Shown: positions 37,510-48,618 of the stretch, one piece after another
Layout of the letters: the number at the start of each line of letters is the position of its first letter
Numbering within the stretch: position 1 is the stretch's first letter
Source of the DNA: F1-120-MAGs118 sp013360535
GTDB lineage: Bacteria > Planctomycetota > UBA1135 > GCA-002686595
Assembly: GCA_026647215.1 (NCBI GenBank)
Contig: JAPKHC010000037.1
Span: 1 to 54,391, forward strand
Direction: 5' to 3'
DNA length: 54,391 nucleotides
Translations under genes and position numbers: made by a program
The notes under the pieces: generated by a model
What the model was told of the DNA's origin: nothing
What the model saw: only the letters and a program-made list of their open reading frames with translations
Database searches by the model: none

Positions 37510-39105
37510 TTGGAACGCCGCAGCCGCTCGGGCCCGATCCTCGCCGTCGCCGCCGTCGCGGGAGCGGCGACCATGGCCGTGGAGCTGGCGGCGGTGCGGC
37601 TGCTCGCCCCGTGGTTCGGCGCGAGCTCGCGCGTGTGGACCAACGTCATCGGCGTGATCCTGCTCGCGCTGGCACTGGGGTACCTGCTCGGCGCGAAGCT
37701 GGCGGCGAAGGAGCGGCCGCGCAGGGTGCTCGCGTGGACGCTCGTCGGTGCCGCGGCCTGGACCGCGTGGCTGCCGTGGCTCGCGGGGCACGTGTGCCGC
37801 TGGTTCCTGCCGGATGGGCTCGGGCTGGACCGCGCGATGGAACTGTGGACGTGGGGGAGCCTCGCGTCGACGGCGGTGCTGTTCCTGCCGTCCGCGCTGC
37901 TGCTCGGCTGCGTCGGGCCGCTGGCGCTCGAGTGCGTGCAGCGCGCGGAAGGCTCGAGCGCGGGTTCCGCGGGCGGACGCGTGCTCGCGTGGTCGACGCT
38001 CGGCAGTCTCGCGGGAACGTTTGCGACGACACACGCGCTCGTGCCGTGGCTCGGGCTCTCGTGGACCTTCGTGGGCGCCGGCTGCACGCTGCTCGCGCTC
38101 GGCCTCGCGCTGGCGTTCGCCGAACGGGGCGCGGCGCGGAGCGCGGGAGCGGCGGCGCTGCTCGTCTGCGCGGGTGCCGTGTTCGGCTCGCGGCTCGAGC
38201 GCAGTGCGGCGCCGGAGGGCGTGGTCGTGCTCGAGGAGCGCGAGTCGAGCTACCAGAGCGTGCGCGCGATCGAGGACCGGCGCTGGGGCGAGCCGCTGCG
38301 GCTCCTGCAGGTCAACGAAGGCCTCGACTCGTTCCAGTCGGTGTGGAAGCCGCAGGCGGGGCTGCTCGGGCCGGGCTACTACTACGACCTGTTCGCGCTG
38401 CCGGCCTGGTGGTCGGGCGAGCGCGAGAAGTGGAAGGTGCTCGTGCTGGGCCTCGGCGCCGGAACGACGTTTCGAGTGCTGCGCGGAGCGACTCCCGAAG
38501 GCGTCGAGCTGGAACTCGTCGGCGTCGAGCTCGATCCGGTCGTGGTCGAGTTCGGCGAGCGCTGGTTCGAGCTCGACGCAAGCCGCGAGCGAGTGATCGC
38601 CGGCGTCGACGCGCGGGCGGCGCTCGCGGCCCTCGAGAGCGACTTCGACCTGATCGTGCTCGACGCCTACGCGCGCCAGGTCGAGATTCCGTTCCACCTT
38701 TCGAGCGAGGAGGCGCTGCGCGCGATGCGCGCGCACCTCGCGCCCGGCGGCTGGCTCGCGATCAACGTCGGCGGCTTCGGCTTCGACGATCCGGTCGTCG
38801 CCGGCCTCGGCGGCACGCTCGCGCGCGTGTTCGAGCACTGCGCGGGCTACCGCGTCCCGGCCTCGCGCAACTTCGTGCTGTTCGCGCGCGCGGACGAGCC
38901 CGTGCCGCTGCCCAGCTCGCCCGAATTCCGTTTCGCGGGCGCTGTGGGAGGCGCGTTGCTTCCTGCGCTCTCGATTCCCGGCGCGTCCGCGCGGCTCGAG
39001 CCTGCCCCGCTGGGCCTGACGCTCACCGACGACCGCAATCCGATCGACGAGCTGCAGATGCGTTCGCTGGAGGAAGCCCGTGGGCGGCTGCGCGCTTCAC
39101 TCTAG
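37510..39105 (+). CDS. Membrane-embedded spermidine-synthase-like protein
   Basis: 531 residues. The N-terminal half (about 10-225) has roughly six to seven membrane helices (for example SGPILAVAAVAGAATMAVEL and VIGVILLALALGYLLGAKLA), as in fused MFS/spermidine synthase-like proteins. The C-terminal half is a Rossmann methyltransferase-like fold: VLVLGLGAGTTFRVL (SAM/dcSAM glycine loop), VGVELDPVVVEFGERW, and DFDLIVLDAYARQVEIPFHL (the LDAY motif with catalytic-type Asp). True polyamine activity is uncertain because many of this family lack it. The start is assigned to TTG 37510 behind GGGGGAG; TTG 37495 is the alternative. It overlaps the next gene by 26 nt. Confidence 0.8.
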   Translation: MERRSRSGPILAVAAVAGAATMAVELAAVRLLAPWFGASSRVWTNVIGVILLALALGYLLGAKLAAKERPRRVLAWTLVGAAAWTAWLPWLAGHVCRWFLPDGLGLDRAMELWTWGSLASTAVLFLPSALLLGCVGPLALECVQRAEGSSAGSAGGRVLAWSTLGSLAGTFATTHALVPWLGLSWTFVGAGCTLLALGLALAFAERGAARSAGAAALLVCAGAVFGSRLERSAAPEGVVVLEERESSYQSVRAIEDRRWGEPLRLLQVNEGLDSFQSVWKPQAGLLGPGYYYDLFALPAWWSGEREKWKVLVLGLGAGTTFRVLRGATPEGVELELVGVELDPVVVEFGERWFELDASRERVIAGVDARAALAALESDFDLIVLDAYARQVEIPFHLSSEEALRAMRAHLAPGGWLAINVGGFGFDDPVVAGLGGTLARVFEHCAGYRVPASRNFVLFARADEPVPLPSSPEFRFAGAVGGALLPALSIPGASARLEPAPLGLTLTDDRNPIDELQMRSLEEARGRLRASL

Positions 39106-39604
39106 CGCCCTCGTGACCCTGCTCGCGCTCGCGCCCGCCGCGCGCGCGCAGTCCGGCATCGACGAGGCCTTCGCCGACGGCCGCTACGACCTCGCGCTCG
39201 ACGCGATCGAAGGACTCGCCGACCCCGTGCTCGCGGCGCAGTGGCGCTTTCAGGTGCTGCACGCCGCCGGCGACTACCCGGGAGCCCTGCACGCGGCCCG
39301 CGCGGGCCTCGAGCGTGCCCCGACGAACCTCGCGCTGCTGCAGAACGCCGCGAACTGCGCGCTGACGCTCGGCGAGGGTGAACTCGCGCTCGCGCTGTGC
39401 GAGCAGTGGAGCCGCGCGCTGCAGTCCGCACCCGAAACGGAGCGCACGGCGGGCCTCGAGCGCGCCGCACGCTATCGCTCGAACGCTCGAGAGCAGGTCG
39501 CGCTCGACGCGGCCGCCGCCAGCGCGACCCGCCGCGCGCGCTGGACTACGCTCGGTCTCCTCACGCTGGCCCTCGCGGCGCTCGGGTTCCTCGTGCGCCG
39601 CTGA
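39080..39604 (+). CDS. Exported TPR-like protein with C-terminal membrane anchor
   Basis: A 174-residue protein starting at GTG 39080 inside the end of the previous gene. It has an N-terminal signal peptide (ALVTLLALAPAARAQ), a central pair of helical repeats of TPR character (GRYDLALDAIEGLADPVLAA, GDYPGALHAARAGLERAP, NAANCALTLGEGELALALCE), and a C-terminal hydrophobic helix (TTLGLLTLALAALGFLVRR) that could anchor it. Likely a periplasmic scaffold acting with the membrane protein encoded upstream, since they overlap. The function is otherwise unknown. It is the last gene before the convergent HEAT-repeat gene, 21 nt away. Confidence 0.68.
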   Translation: MGGCALHSSALVTLLALAPAARAQSGIDEAFADGRYDLALDAIEGLADPVLAAQWRFQVLHAAGDYPGALHAARAGLERAPTNLALLQNAANCALTLGEGELALALCEQWSRALQSAPETERTAGLERAARYRSNAREQVALDAAAASATRRARWTTLGLLTLALAALGFLVRR

Positions 39605-39625
39605 CGTTCGCTCGCGCCGCCGCGC

Positions 39626-41791
39626 TCAGAGGATGTCGAGCACGCCCGTGCCCGCGCTGGGCGAGGTCAGGGTCGGCACGCTCGCCCGGTAGTTGAGGTC
39701 GATCGAGATCGTCGCGTTCCACGGCAGCATCGCACGGTCGGCGACCAGACCGAGCGCCGCTGCCGCGAAGCCGCGCGACGTGTCGGTGTGCTCGGGGTTC
39801 TCGAGGAACATCACCAGCTTCGGAATCGCGCGCCGGTCGCCGAGGAAGCCCAGTGCCGCCGCGATCGCGGCCTGCGAGGAGAGTCCTCGCGCGTCGTCGA
39901 GCATGTCGACGAGCGTGGGCACGATCGCCTTGTCGCCCATCAGGCCCAGGCCGATCGCGGCCGAGCGCAGCAGCTCCGGCCGGAAGCGCGACTTCGCGAC
40001 CACGTCGGTAATGGTCGCGATCGACTCGCGGTCGTTGACGAGCCCGAGCGCGATCGCGACGTAGCCCCGCGCCTCCTCGTCGGCCGTGGACGCGAACTTG
40101 GCGCGCAGCACGCTGGTCGCGTCGACGTCGAGCTGGATGCCGCTCGCGATCGCGAAGGCGCCGATCTCCGAAGGCTGGCGAGCCTCTGCCAGCGCCGTGC
40201 GCAGGCGTTCGCGGACTTCCGCCGAGGTCGCCTGGTGCGCGTCGGAGAGCGTGCGCTCGAGCACGCCCAGCGAGAGCCCGGCCCACGCGCGGTAGACGCC
40301 CTTGCCGCGCTCGAGCCCATCGAGCAGGTACAGCCGCACGTTGCCCGAGTCGCTCGTGCCTTCGAGGCCTGCCAGCGGCCGTTCGCCAGAACCAGGTCGG
40401 CCCGCGACCTGCGCGAGTGCGATCGCGGCGAAGTTGCGGCAGGTCTGGTCGGAGAGTTCCTTGCGCACCGCCATCAGGTCGGCGCGGATCTCGCGATCGA
40501 GCTCGTCGTCGTCGCAGTCGCCGAGCGCGCCCAGCGCGAGGATGCAGCTCTGCTTGAGCTCGTTCTGGAAGTACGAGAGCTTGCACATGCCGGCGACGAA
40601 CCGCCGGGCCACGGCCGCCTTCAGCGCGCGCGTGTCCTCGCGCCCGGCCGCGCTCGCGCACAGGTGCGCCGCCGCCCGCGGCGCGTGCGCACGCACGAGG
40701 AACGTGTTGCGCTCGTCCTCGAAGTACCACATCAGCCACGCAACCTGCTCGGCGCGGGTCGTCAGGCCGGCGGGACGCGGGAAAGGCTTGCGGGGCGCGG
40801 GAACGAAGCCCACAGGCACCGCGACATCCTCGAGCGGCACGAGGCCGATCGACACGACGCACGCCACGGCCAGATCGTGGTTGCCGAGCTCACGTGCCGG
40901 GCCCTCGCAGAGCTGCACGAGCCGCTGCACGATCTCCCGCCGGTGCGCCGGCAGGACGGACTTCGCCCCGACCAGCCCGAGCGCGTAGGTCGCAAACGAG
41001 CGCGTGCGGAAGTTGAACGTGCCCGAGAGCTTCGGCGCGCTCCCGTCGATGCGCTCGATCGCCGCGTTCGCCGTCGCGACGTCGTTCTCGGCCATGCCGC
41101 ACAGCAGCGCGATCGTGTCCGGCGAGTCCGAACCGAGGATGCCCAGGCACAACGCCGCGGTCTCGGCCACTTCCTGCGTCGGATCGCCGAGGAATCGCAC
41201 GAATTCCGTCGCGAGCTCCGAACGGCCACTCTCGGTCTTGGGATCCTCGCCGATGCGTGCGAGCGCCACCAGCGCGCCGCTCAGGATGTTGTTGTTGCGC
41301 TCCTCGCGCAGCACGCGCCGCAGCGCGGGAACGATCTGGCCGCGGATCTCGAGCTCGGAAGGCGCGAGCGTCTCCTTCGCGCCCGTCCGCTGCCCTTGCC
41401 CGATCCAGAACCCCTCGGAACCCGTCGCGACGTTGCCAGCGTTCACCTTTGCGCGCAGGTTCAGGTACGGATCCTTGTTGAAGCCCCACCAGAGCTGCCA
41501 CACCGAGAGGTCGATGCCGCTGTCGCCGCCGCTGGTCCGCGCGGGGCTCAGGCCACACAGGCCGACTCCGGGTCGCCCGGGCGTGACCCCGCCCGGAGGG
41601 AAAGGTCTGCCCGGCGTCGGCGCTCCCGGCAAAGGACCGCAGAGCGTCGGAGCGCCGCTATTGCCACCGCCATCTCCGGCGGGCACCGTGTCGCCCGGGC
41701 CGCGGTACGTGCCGCCGTGGCCGTGCGCGAGCGCGCCGAGAACGAGCGTACCGGTGGCGAGCCACGCGACGCAGAGTCCGATGTGCTTCAT
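39626..41791 (-). CDS. Secreted HEAT-repeat protein, paralog 1
   Basis: 721 residues from ATG 41791 (MKHIGLCVAWLATGTLVLGA signal peptide). The mature N terminus is HGHGGTYRGPGDTVPAG followed by a Gly/Pro linker, then DLSVWQLWWGFNKDPYLNLR. The remainder is HEAT-like helical repeats: FLGDPTQEVAETAALCLGIL, QSCILALGALGDCDDDELD, LYLLDGLERGKGVYRAWAGL, AIGLGLMGDKAIVPTLVDML. It ends LTSPSAGTGVLDIL. The neighbouring 42080-44254 gene is a tandem paralog with the same order and the same ends. Function is unknown; solenoid repeats suggest surface protein-protein contacts. The conserved N- and C-terminal tags may direct export or attachment (inference). Confidence 0.85.
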   Translation of the reverse strand: MKHIGLCVAWLATGTLVLGALAHGHGGTYRGPGDTVPAGDGGGNSGAPTLCGPLPGAPTPGRPFPPGGVTPGRPGVGLCGLSPARTSGGDSGIDLSVWQLWWGFNKDPYLNLRAKVNAGNVATGSEGFWIGQGQRTGAKETLAPSELEIRGQIVPALRRVLREERNNNILSGALVALARIGEDPKTESGRSELATEFVRFLGDPTQEVAETAALCLGILGSDSPDTIALLCGMAENDVATANAAIERIDGSAPKLSGTFNFRTRSFATYALGLVGAKSVLPAHRREIVQRLVQLCEGPARELGNHDLAVACVVSIGLVPLEDVAVPVGFVPAPRKPFPRPAGLTTRAEQVAWLMWYFEDERNTFLVRAHAPRAAAHLCASAAGREDTRALKAAVARRFVAGMCKLSYFQNELKQSCILALGALGDCDDDELDREIRADLMAVRKELSDQTCRNFAAIALAQVAGRPGSGERPLAGLEGTSDSGNVRLYLLDGLERGKGVYRAWAGLSLGVLERTLSDAHQATSAEVRERLRTALAEARQPSEIGAFAIASGIQLDVDATSVLRAKFASTADEEARGYVAIALGLVNDRESIATITDVVAKSRFRPELLRSAAIGLGLMGDKAIVPTLVDMLDDARGLSSQAAIAAALGFLGDRRAIPKLVMFLENPEHTDTSRGFAAAALGLVADRAMLPWNATISIDLNYRASVPTLTSPSAGTGVLDIL

Positions 41792-42009
41792 GTTGCCTCG
41801 TCGCGTCGGGCCGGCGAGGAAACGGATCGCTCGGGCCTCGGTGACGCGGGGGACATCGCTCGCAACGCCCGTGCCGTCTTCCGGAACTCGCAAGAACCCC
41901 GGGATTTCCGGCGATCTTGTGGGGGAGCGAGCTCGCGCGCCTCCGCTCGCGGGAAGTTCGCGTAGCGCGCTGCTCCGAGAGCGACTCACGCACGCGCTGG
42001 ACGAAGCGA

Positions 42010-42045
42010 GACCGGCCGGCGCATCGCGAGATGCGCCGGCCGGTC
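42010..42045 (-). terminator. Perfect 16-bp hairpin after HEAT paralog 2
   Basis: 42010-42025 and 42030-42045 are exact reverse complements (GACCGGCCGGCGCATC) around a GCGA tetraloop, 35 nt past the stop of the leftward gene ending at 42080. It is a strong terminator candidate although no T-run follows on the minus strand. The remaining 200 nt up to paralog 1 must hold its promoter; no clear box was found. Confidence 0.65.
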
Positions 42046-42079
42046 GTGGAGGCCTGCGGTCCGCGGGGACCGCCGACGA

Positions 42080-44254
42080 TCAGAGGATGTCGAGGATGCC
42101 GGTGCCCGCGCTCGGCGACGTCAGCGTCGGCGTGTTCGCGCGGTAGTTGATGTTCACCGAGATCTTCGTGTTCCAGGGCAGCATTTCCTTGTCGGCGACG
42201 ATGCCCATGGCGGCCGCGGCGAAACCGCGGGCGTTGTCGGTCTTCTGCTTGTCCTGCATCAGGCTGATCAGCGGCGTGATCGAACGCTTGTCGCCGATGA
42301 AGCCCAGCGCCGAGGAGATCGCGGCCTGCGAGGAGAGGCCGGTCGCCTCACCCAGCATCGTCACCAGGTAGTCGACGATCGTCTTGTCGCCCATCAGGCC
42401 CAGGCCGATGGCCGCGGACTTGAGCAGGTCAGGACGGTACTTCGCCTTCTTGATGATCTCCTGGATCGAGGCGATCGCCTCGCGGTCGTTGACCAGACCG
42501 AGCGCAACCCCGACGTAGCCACGCGCCTCGTCTTCCGACGTGTTCGTGAACTTCTCGCGCAGGATCTCGCGGGCTTCCTGGTCCTGCATGATGCCCGTCG
42601 AGATCGCGAAGGCGCCGATCTCCATCGGCTGCTTGGCGTCCTTGAGGGCGCCGCGCACCGCGAGCTTCATGTCCGCGTTGGTCGGCTGCTTGGCGTCGAG
42701 CAGCGAGCGCTCGAGGACGCCGATCGAGAGGCCGGCCCAGGCGCGGTAGACGCCCTTGCCCTTCTCGAGACCGTCGAGCAGGTAGACGCGGACGTTCTCG
42801 TCCTTCTTCTTGCCTTCGAGGCCGGCCAGCGGCGTGGCACCCGGACCCGGGCGACCGCCGACCTGACCGAGCGAGATGGCAGCGAAGTTGCGGGCCATCT
42901 GGTCCGCCAGCTCTTCCTTGACCTCGATCAATTGCTTCCGGATCTCGGCGTCGATCGCGTCGTCGTCGCAGTCGCCGATCTGGCCGAGCGCGAGGATGCA
43001 GCTCTGCTTGATCTCGTTCTCCGCCTTGGACAGCTTGTCCATGTCGGTCATGAAGCGCGTCGCGATCGCCTCGCGGACCCAGGCCTGTTCCTTGCCCGTC
43101 GGCATGCCGCCGAGCAGGTTCGCCACCGCACGCGGCGCGTGGGCGCGAACGAGGAACGTGTTCTGGTCCTCCTGGTAGTAGGACATCAGCCACGCGATCT
43201 GGTCGAAGCGGTTCTTGAGCGTCGCCGGCTTGGCGAAGCCCTTCTTCGCGTCGACGGGCGTGCCCATCGCGGCTTCGTCGATCTGCATCGGCACGAGGCC
43301 CATGGCGACGAGGCAGGCGACCGACACGTCGTAGTTGCCGACCTTCTTCGCCGGACCGTCGGCCACGGTGGCGAGCGCGTTCGCGATCGTCGCCTTGTTG
43401 CCGTCGTCCGCCGCGCGCGCGCCGATCAGGCCGAGGCCGTAGGCGGCGAAAGCACGGTTGCGGAAGTTGAACTTGCCCGAGACCTTCGGGAGGTCGGTGC
43501 CGATCTTCGCGATCGCCTCGTTCACCTTGGTGGCGTCATCCTCGAGCACGCCGATCAGGATCGCGATGTTGTCGGGCGACTCGGAGCCGAGGATGCCCAG
43601 GCACAGCGCCGCGGTCTCGGCCACTTCCTGCGTCGGATCGCCGAGGAAGCGGATGAACTCCGCCGCCATCTCGGACTTGCCGCTCTCGGCCTTGGGGTCG
43701 TCGCCGATCTTGGCGAGCGCGACCATGGCGCCAGAGAGGATGTTGTTGTTGCGTTCTTCCTTGAGGATCTGCTTGAGCGCGGGCACGACCTGACCGCGGA
43801 TCACTTCCTCGGAGGGGCGCAGCGTGTCCTTGGCGGTGCCCTGCTCGCCGCGACCGATGAAGAAGTCGTCGGAGCCGGTGAGCACGCCACCCGACTGCAC
43901 GGCCGCGCGCAGGTTCAGGTACGGCTCCTTGTTGAAGCCCCACCAGAACTGCCAGACCGACAGGTCGGGGCCGGCGTCGCCGCCGCCGCCGCCCGTGCGC
44001 GGGCCAGTCGGAGCCGCCGGGCCGGTGCCGGGAGCGCCGGGCGTACCTGCGCCCGGAGTGGTCGGGCCACCGGGGGTCGGGGTCGTCGGGCCACCGGAGC
44101 CGGGCGTGGCCGGGCCACCGCCCGTGCCACCGCCGCCGCCGGCGGGAACCGTGTCACCAGGCCCGCGGTACGTGCCGCCGTGGCCGAACGTCGTGCCGGT
44201 GAGGCACAGGGCGCCGCCGGAAATCAGCGCGCCGGCAAGGAGGATGTTCTTCAT
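42080..44254 (-). CDS. Secreted HEAT-repeat protein, paralog 2
   Basis: 724 residues from ATG 44254, with signal peptide MKNILLAGALISGGALCLTG. The mature start GHGGTYRGPGDTVPAGGGGG is almost identical to paralog 1 and is followed by a longer Gly/Pro/Thr linker (about 40-95). Then DLSVWQFWWGFNKEPYLNLR, NNNILSGAMVALAKIGDDPK, SCILALGQIGDCDDDAIDAE, LEKGKGVYRAWAGLSIGVLE and a C-terminal LTSPSAGTGILDIL. It is more Lys-rich than paralog 1, which is more Arg-rich, implying divergence after an old duplication. It is the probable first gene of its own unit, with a 275-nt gap on its upstream side. Function is unknown. Confidence 0.85.
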   Translation of the reverse strand: MKNILLAGALISGGALCLTGTTFGHGGTYRGPGDTVPAGGGGGTGGGPATPGSGGPTTPTPGGPTTPGAGTPGAPGTGPAAPTGPRTGGGGGDAGPDLSVWQFWWGFNKEPYLNLRAAVQSGGVLTGSDDFFIGRGEQGTAKDTLRPSEEVIRGQVVPALKQILKEERNNNILSGAMVALAKIGDDPKAESGKSEMAAEFIRFLGDPTQEVAETAALCLGILGSESPDNIAILIGVLEDDATKVNEAIAKIGTDLPKVSGKFNFRNRAFAAYGLGLIGARAADDGNKATIANALATVADGPAKKVGNYDVSVACLVAMGLVPMQIDEAAMGTPVDAKKGFAKPATLKNRFDQIAWLMSYYQEDQNTFLVRAHAPRAVANLLGGMPTGKEQAWVREAIATRFMTDMDKLSKAENEIKQSCILALGQIGDCDDDAIDAEIRKQLIEVKEELADQMARNFAAISLGQVGGRPGPGATPLAGLEGKKKDENVRVYLLDGLEKGKGVYRAWAGLSIGVLERSLLDAKQPTNADMKLAVRGALKDAKQPMEIGAFAISTGIMQDQEAREILREKFTNTSEDEARGYVGVALGLVNDREAIASIQEIIKKAKYRPDLLKSAAIGLGLMGDKTIVDYLVTMLGEATGLSSQAAISSALGFIGDKRSITPLISLMQDKQKTDNARGFAAAAMGIVADKEMLPWNTKISVNINYRANTPTLTSPSAGTGILDIL

Positions 44255-44483
44255 GTTGGAGCTCGACTTGCGAGCGAGAGTTGGCTTGCGAACGGGAGTG
44301 GTTGGATCCGCTGCGGATGCCCAATCTGACGGGCAAGGCACGTTAGGGCAAGGGGTGTGCCGCGCTGCGAGGACCGCGACAATTTCCGTCACCAACCCGG
44401 CGGGTGGGCCCGGAACGCGGGTGGGGGGAGCGCGGCGGTCGAGGGTGGGAACGGCTCGTGTTCCCGGCCCGTAACAAGGGTTT

Positions 44484-44518
44484 CCCTCCGAAGGCCGGTC
44501 GCGCCGGCCTCCGGAGGG
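44484..44518 (-). terminator. Hairpin downstream of sdhB
   Basis: A 15-bp stem with one mismatch (44484-44498 with 44504-44518), core GGCCGG/CCGGCC, 5-nt loop, 11 nt after the sdhB stop. It likely ends the sdhCAB transcript. No T-run is seen. Confidence 0.6.
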
Positions 44519-44529
44519 GTGGGGGAGCG

Positions 44530-45332
44530 CTAGAAGCCGCCCTTGGCTTCACCCTGCGGCCGCGCGGTGAGCGAGGCGCACAGGTACTCGCGGTTCATGC
44601 GGGCGATGTTCTCGACCGAGATGCCCTTGGGGCAGGCGGCCTCGCACTCGTAGATGTTGCCGCAGTTGCCGAAGCCTTCCTTGTCCATCTGCTCGACCAT
44701 CGCCAGCACGCGCTTGCGGCGCTCGGGCTGGCCCTGGGGCAGCAGGGCGAGGTGCGAGACCTTGGCGCCGACGAACAGCATCGCCGCCGCGTTGGGGCAG
44801 GCCGCGACGCAGGCGCCGCAACCGATGCACTGGGCCGCGTCCATCGCGAGGTCTGCCGCTTCCTTGGGGATCGGCAGCGCGTTGGCGTCCTGCGGGGAGC
44901 CGGTGTTGGCCGACACGAAGCCGCCGGCCGCGATGATGCGGTCGAAGGCCGAGCGGTCGGTGACGAGGTCGCGCTGCACCGGGAAGGCCTTCGCGCGGAA
45001 GGGCTCGATGTAGATCGTCTCGCCGTCGTGGAAGCGGCGCATGTGGAGCTGGCAGGTCGCGGTCTCGCGGTCGGGCCCGTGGGCGCGACCGTTGATCACG
45101 AGGCTACAGCTGCCGCAGATGCCCTCGCGACAGTCGTGGTCGAAGGCGACCGGCTCGCGGCCTTCGCGCAGGAGCTGCTCGTTCAGCTGGTCGAGCATCT
45201 CGAGGAACGAGCAGTGCTCCGAGATCCCCTGCAGGGAGTAGGTCTCGAAGTGGCCCGTGTCCTGCGCGTTCTTCTGACGCCAGACGTGCAGCGTCAGGTT
45301 GAGGCCGTGGGAGTGGGTGTCGTGTCCGCCGC

Positions 45333-45336
<4 letters not shown>
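44530..45336 (-). CDS. sdhB: Succinate dehydrogenase/fumarate reductase iron-sulfur subunit
   Basis: Electron-transfer subunit of complex II (268 aa). The [2Fe-2S] ligands lie in CREGICGSCSL with a later ATCQLHMRRF; the [4Fe-4S]/[3Fe-4S] ligands are CIGCGACVAACPNAAAML and CGNIYECEAACPKGIS. GTG 45336 overlaps the sdhA stop (GTGA), with AGGAG at 45343-45347, 6 nt upstream, supporting this start. The sequence most resembles type B (dihaem, Bacteroidetes/Epsilon-like) SdhB/FrdB. It is the last gene of sdhC-sdhA-sdhB and a hairpin follows. Confidence 0.95.
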
Positions 45337-47273
<1,937 letters not shown>

Positions 47274-47287
47274 GTTTGGTGCGCTCC

Positions 47288-47956
47288 CTAGTTCCACGGC
47301 CACTGGCCCTTGAACATGAGGCAGAGGATGGGGAAGGTCGCGAACAGCGCGGCGATCAGCACTCCGAGCACCATGCCGACGGTCTTGACCGCGGGCAGGT
47401 AGGCCGGATGGCGGAAGCCGAGCGACTGGACGAGGCTCTGGAAGGCGTGCCACAGGTGCACACCGAGGAAGCCCATGCTGATGAAGTAGATGCCCGCACC
47501 CAGCGGATGCGACAGGCGCTCGATCACGAGCGCCGCGAGGCCCTGCTTCGAGAAGTCCGCGAGGCGGAAGTCGATGATGTGGATGACGAGGAACACGAGG
47601 ATCACGATCCCCGTGACCGGCATGGTCATCGACGCCAGCGTGCGGCGGCCCTTGGGCGCGAGGTCCTTGTAGCGGACCGGGCGCGCCTCCCGGTTCTCGA
47701 GGTACGTGCGCATGCCCAGCGCGATGTGCGCGCCGAACAGGATCACGAGGCCCAGTTCCGCGGCCAGCTTGAGGGGCCCGAGGGCCTCGAGCTGTGCGGC
47801 ATAGGCGTTGAACTTCGCTCCGTCACCGTCGGCGTACAGCGACAGGTTGCCCACGACGTGGGCGATCAGGAAGAGGATCAGGAGAAGGCCCGTGAAGGCC
47901 ATCAGCGACTTCTTGCCGATCGACGAGCGCAGGAAGGCTCCGAAACGGCTCAGCAT
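47288..47956 (-). CDS. sdhC: Succinate dehydrogenase cytochrome b558 subunit (dihaem type)
   Basis: Single five-helix membrane anchor of type B complex II, 222 residues from ATG 47956 (MLSRFGAFLRSS). Helices: LMAFTGLLLILFLIAHVVGN, LAAELGLVILFGAHIALGM, MTMPVTGIVILVFLVIHII, AGIYFISMGFLGVHLWHAF, VKTVGMVLGVLIAALFATF. Haem-ligand candidates are the His residues in LIAHVV, FGAHIA, LVIHII and GVHLWH, the pattern of dihaem cytochrome b558. This supports electron transfer with a menaquinone pool. An in-frame upstream ATG at 48016 would add 20 unlikely residues. Confidence 0.92.
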   Translation of the reverse strand: MLSRFGAFLRSSIGKKSLMAFTGLLLILFLIAHVVGNLSLYADGDGAKFNAYAAQLEALGPLKLAAELGLVILFGAHIALGMRTYLENREARPVRYKDLAPKGRRTLASMTMPVTGIVILVFLVIHIIDFRLADFSKQGLAALVIERLSHPLGAGIYFISMGFLGVHLWHAFQSLVQSLGFRHPAYLPAVKTVGMVLGVLIAALFATFPILCLMFKGQWPWN

Positions 47957-48138
47957 CCTTGCGGTCTCCAGACGTTGTCCGCGCAGGACCGTGGCTCCGG
48001 ATACCTTCCGGAGCAACGCCGACGCGTCACGGGACCGTATCGCGCGGAGGCGCGAGCCTCAATCGTCGGGCGGCAATTTCGCGTCGGTCCGGTGGGGGAG
48101 CCGTGGATCCCTGCGAACTCGGACGTAAAGTGCCGGGC

Positions 48139-48618
48139 GTGAGCGCGCTCTGCCGTTTCTGGCTCGTCCCTTCCGACGTGCTGCCCCTTGCGCCGTCCGC
48201 GCTCGAGCTCCTGCGCAGCGCGTCGCTCCGCCGTGTGCTCGCCGCCGACGTGGGGGACTCGTCCCCCGCCGACGAACTCGCTCGAACCGTCCTCGGCGTC
48301 CGCGCCGAAGCTCTCGGCGCCGCCGCCTCCGATGCGTCGCTGCGTTCGCTCGCGAGCCTCCATCCGGCCGAGTCGCTCGCCCTCGTCTGCCCGCGCCGCA
48401 CCGCCCTCGAGCTCGTGCGCCTCGCGCTCGACCTCCCCGCACCCGCGCCCCTCGCGCCGGACTCCTTCGCGCTCGTCGCCCTCGACTGGCCCTCGACCGA
48501 GGACCTGCCCGGCCGCCCGTCGCTGATCGGCTTCGACCTCGACTGGCTCCCGCCGCCGCCTCCGCGCCGCCGCGCCAAGTTCCCCGGCGGCCCCGGCGCC
48601 GCCGCCTCGCGCCACTGA
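48139..48618 (+). CDS. Hypothetical protein (159 aa), weak evidence
   Basis: An Ala/Leu/Asp-rich frame from GTG 48139 with strong G/C third positions typical of this genome. It has an N-terminal helix-rich stretch (ALCRFWLVPSDVLPLAPSAL) and an uncharged C-terminal Pro/Arg/Gly tail. No family was recognised. It diverges from sdhC. Competing minus-strand frames overlap it but have worse composition. I cannot give a function; the existence of the gene is likely but not sure. Confidence 0.5.
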   Translation: MSALCRFWLVPSDVLPLAPSALELLRSASLRRVLAADVGDSSPADELARTVLGVRAEALGAAASDASLRSLASLHPAESLALVCPRRTALELVRLALDLPAPAPLAPDSFALVALDWPSTEDLPGRPSLIGFDLDWLPPPPPRRRAKFPGGPGAAASRH

